Below, in pieces: positions 62,841 through 64,000 of a DNA stretch of 64,000 nucleotides. Both the position numbers and the translations under genes were made by a program. Within the stretch, counting starts at the first letter, position 1. Every line of letters starts with the position of its first letter. Source of the stretch: Clostridium saccharoperbutylacetonicum N1-4(HMT) (lineage in GTDB: Bacteria > Bacillota > Clostridia > Clostridiales > Clostridiaceae); the NCBI RefSeq assembly GCF_000340885.1, contig NC_020291.1, forward strand, positions 991,001 to 1,055,000. Reading direction: 5' to 3'. A model generated the notes under the pieces. The model was given only the letters and a program-made list of their open reading frames with translations, made no database searches and was not told where the DNA came from.

Positions 62841-63685
62841 TGAAGAATATAGTGCTTAAAGATAAACAGAAGAATATAATATTGTGTTGCGTATCAATTT
62901 TAATAGGATGTATTATGCTTTTCCCAATTTATTGGATTATAGTAAGTTCATTTAAAACTAACGCTGAAATTTTTGCATCACCTCCAACTTTCATACCTAA
63001 AGAATTTACTTTAGAGAGCTACACATCACAATTTACTGATAAAAATAATATTTTAGTTGCTTTTTTAAATAGCTGTAAAGTTGCTTTTACTTCAATGGTT
63101 TTGTCATGTGTACTGGCTATCCCGGCAGCATATGGGTTAGCAAGGTTTAGAATGAGAGGAAAAAAGCTATTTATTATAATATTTTTAACTACACAAATGC
63201 TTCCAGTTGCATTGATATTAACACCAATGTTTTTAGTGTATAAGAATTTACATTTGTTAGATAATATTTGGGCGCCTATACTATCAGATGCAACTATATC
63301 TGTGCCGTTTGTAGTACTTATTCTGAGAACCTATTTTCTAGCATTACCAAAGGAACTTGAAGATTCAGCTAAAATAGATGGCTGTAATACCTTTACTGCT
63401 TTTACTAAAATAATGCTTCCAATATCTTACCCTGGATTAATAATGACTGGAGCCTTTTCTTTTCTATATGCTTGGGGAGATTTAGCTTACTCTCTTACAT
63501 TTTTGACTAGTCCTGAAAAGAGGACAATGACAGCTAGTATATATAATTTTATGGGTAAGTATGGAATACAATGGAATGCCATAATGGCTTATGGAGTACT
63601 TTTGGTTTTACCTGTTGTTTTAATATTTATATTCCTTCAAAAATATATAATTGGTGGATTAACTAATGGTGCTGTTAAGGGATAG
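62840..63685 (+). CDS. ABC sugar transporter permease 2 (MalG type)
   Basis: This 281-residue permease has the EAA loop LEDSAKIDGCNTFTAFTKIMLP, seen in parts as EDSAKIDGCNTF, and the usual N-terminal MLFPIYWIIVSSFKTNAEI. Its ATG shares an A with the TAA of the preceding permease. The C terminus IFLQKYIIGGLTNGAVKG is typical of the MalG/LacG group. Confidence 0.94.
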   Translation: MKNIVLKDKQKNIILCCVSILIGCIMLFPIYWIIVSSFKTNAEIFASPPTFIPKEFTLESYTSQFTDKNNILVAFLNSCKVAFTSMVLSCVLAIPAAYGLARFRMRGKKLFIIIFLTTQMLPVALILTPMFLVYKNLHLLDNIWAPILSDATISVPFVVLILRTYFLALPKELEDSAKIDGCNTFTAFTKIMLPISYPGLIMTGAFSFLYAWGDLAYSLTFLTSPEKRTMTASIYNFMGKYGIQWNAIMAYGVLLVLPVVLIFIFLQKYIIGGLTNGAVKG

Positions 63686-63814
63686 TTAGTGTAGTTGCGT
63701 AACCGTTAGAATAAAAGTTTGGATTAATGTAATTTTAAATTAAAGTCATAAAGTGTAATTTCATAAAGTATCCAATGCAAAGATTCAAATTTGATTAAGA
63801 TTGGAGTGAAAAAC

Positions 63815-64000
63815 ATGGATTCTGAAAATAAGCTTAATTTTGATAATGATAGCTTTTTTAAAGTAGAAGGAAATAAATTAATTCGTCAGTATGATTCTGA
63901 AAAACTATATATTGAACCTTGGGGGGAAAACAGCTTTCGTATACGCAGTATAAACCAGGCGGAACTTATAGATAATGAGTGGGCTTTATTGCCACAAAAG
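63815..64000 (+). CDS. Glycoside hydrolase family 31 enzyme, 5' end only
   Basis: An open frame of 62 codons starts at ATG 63815, seven bases after GGAGTG, and runs off the window. The visible part has the N-terminal galactose-mutarotase-like segment of GH31 enzymes (KLYIEPWGENSFRIRS, NEWALLPQK). GH31 includes alpha-glucosidases and alpha-xylosidases; specificity cannot be told from this fragment. Its place after the sugar ABC genes suggests that it cleaves the imported oligosaccharide inside the cell. Confidence 0.8.
   Translation, partial: MDSENKLNFDNDSFFKVEGNKLIRQYDSEKLYIEPWGENSFRIRSINQAELIDNEWALLPQK

Overview
The window is AT-rich, uses ATG, TTG and GTG starts with strong GGAGG-type ribosome binding sites, and carries sporulation genes plus the typical Firmicutes block gpr-spoIIP-lepA-hemW-hrcA-grpE-dnaK-dnaJ-prmA-rsmE-mtaB-rpsU-yqeY-yqfC-yqfD-pgpH-ybeY-dgkA-era-recO. 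This points to an endospore-forming Clostridium (sensu stricto), probably near C. beijerinckii. The species is an inference from gene content and protein style. Almost all genes lie on the + strand; only rpsT and a tetR gene are on the minus strand.

Layout. 1-5.1 kb: end of a Lon-like protease, the spoIIAA-spoIIAB-sigF operon, then spoVAC-spoVAD-spoVAE. 5.3-11.4 kb: a P-type ATPase homologue with eroded catalytic motifs, a short ComEC, holA, and rpsT on the minus strand. 11.5-13.9 kb: gpr and spoIIP. 14.1-22.8 kb: a complete kdp potassium-uptake locus (two tiny membrane peptides, kdpA, kdpB, kdpC, a small lipoprotein, kdpD, kdpE) inserted between spoIIP and the yqxA-like/lepA genes, which are close neighbours in Bacillus. 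22.9-32.4 kb: lepA, a TerB-like gene, hemW and the CIRCE-controlled hrcA-grpE-dnaK-dnaJ heat-shock genes. 32.5-45.6 kb: tRNA, rRNA and ribosomal-protein modification genes, rpsU, yqeY, sporulation genes yqfC/yqfD, the c-di-AMP phosphodiesterase pgpH, ybeY, a kinase-phosphatase lipid fusion, era, recO and a DUF4342 protein. 45.8-49.5 kb: a CcpN-like regulator and ppdK.

From 49.7 kb the window turns accessory. It holds three overlapping genes of the 2-hydroxyacyl-CoA dehydratase/activase type, a relic of a second ppdK 3' end, a divergent tetR/MFS efflux pair with palindromic operators, a YecD-like hydrolase and a metallo-beta-lactamase-fold hydrolase. A sugar-uptake locus follows: YesM/YesN-type two-component system, ABC binding protein, two permeases, and the start of a GH31 glycosidase cut by the window end.

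Points most worth a second look: kdpD has no ATG/GTG/TTG start and seems to begin at ATA directly after an in-frame TAA; recO probably starts at CTG; a ppdK 3'-end relic lies 3.7 kb downstream of intact ppdK; the P-type ATPase beside spoVA has lost key motif residues; two 315-317 bp inverted-repeat elements share ends but not cores; heptamer ACTGTAA tracts abut several ribosome binding sites; and three terminators share a nearly identical loop on different stems.
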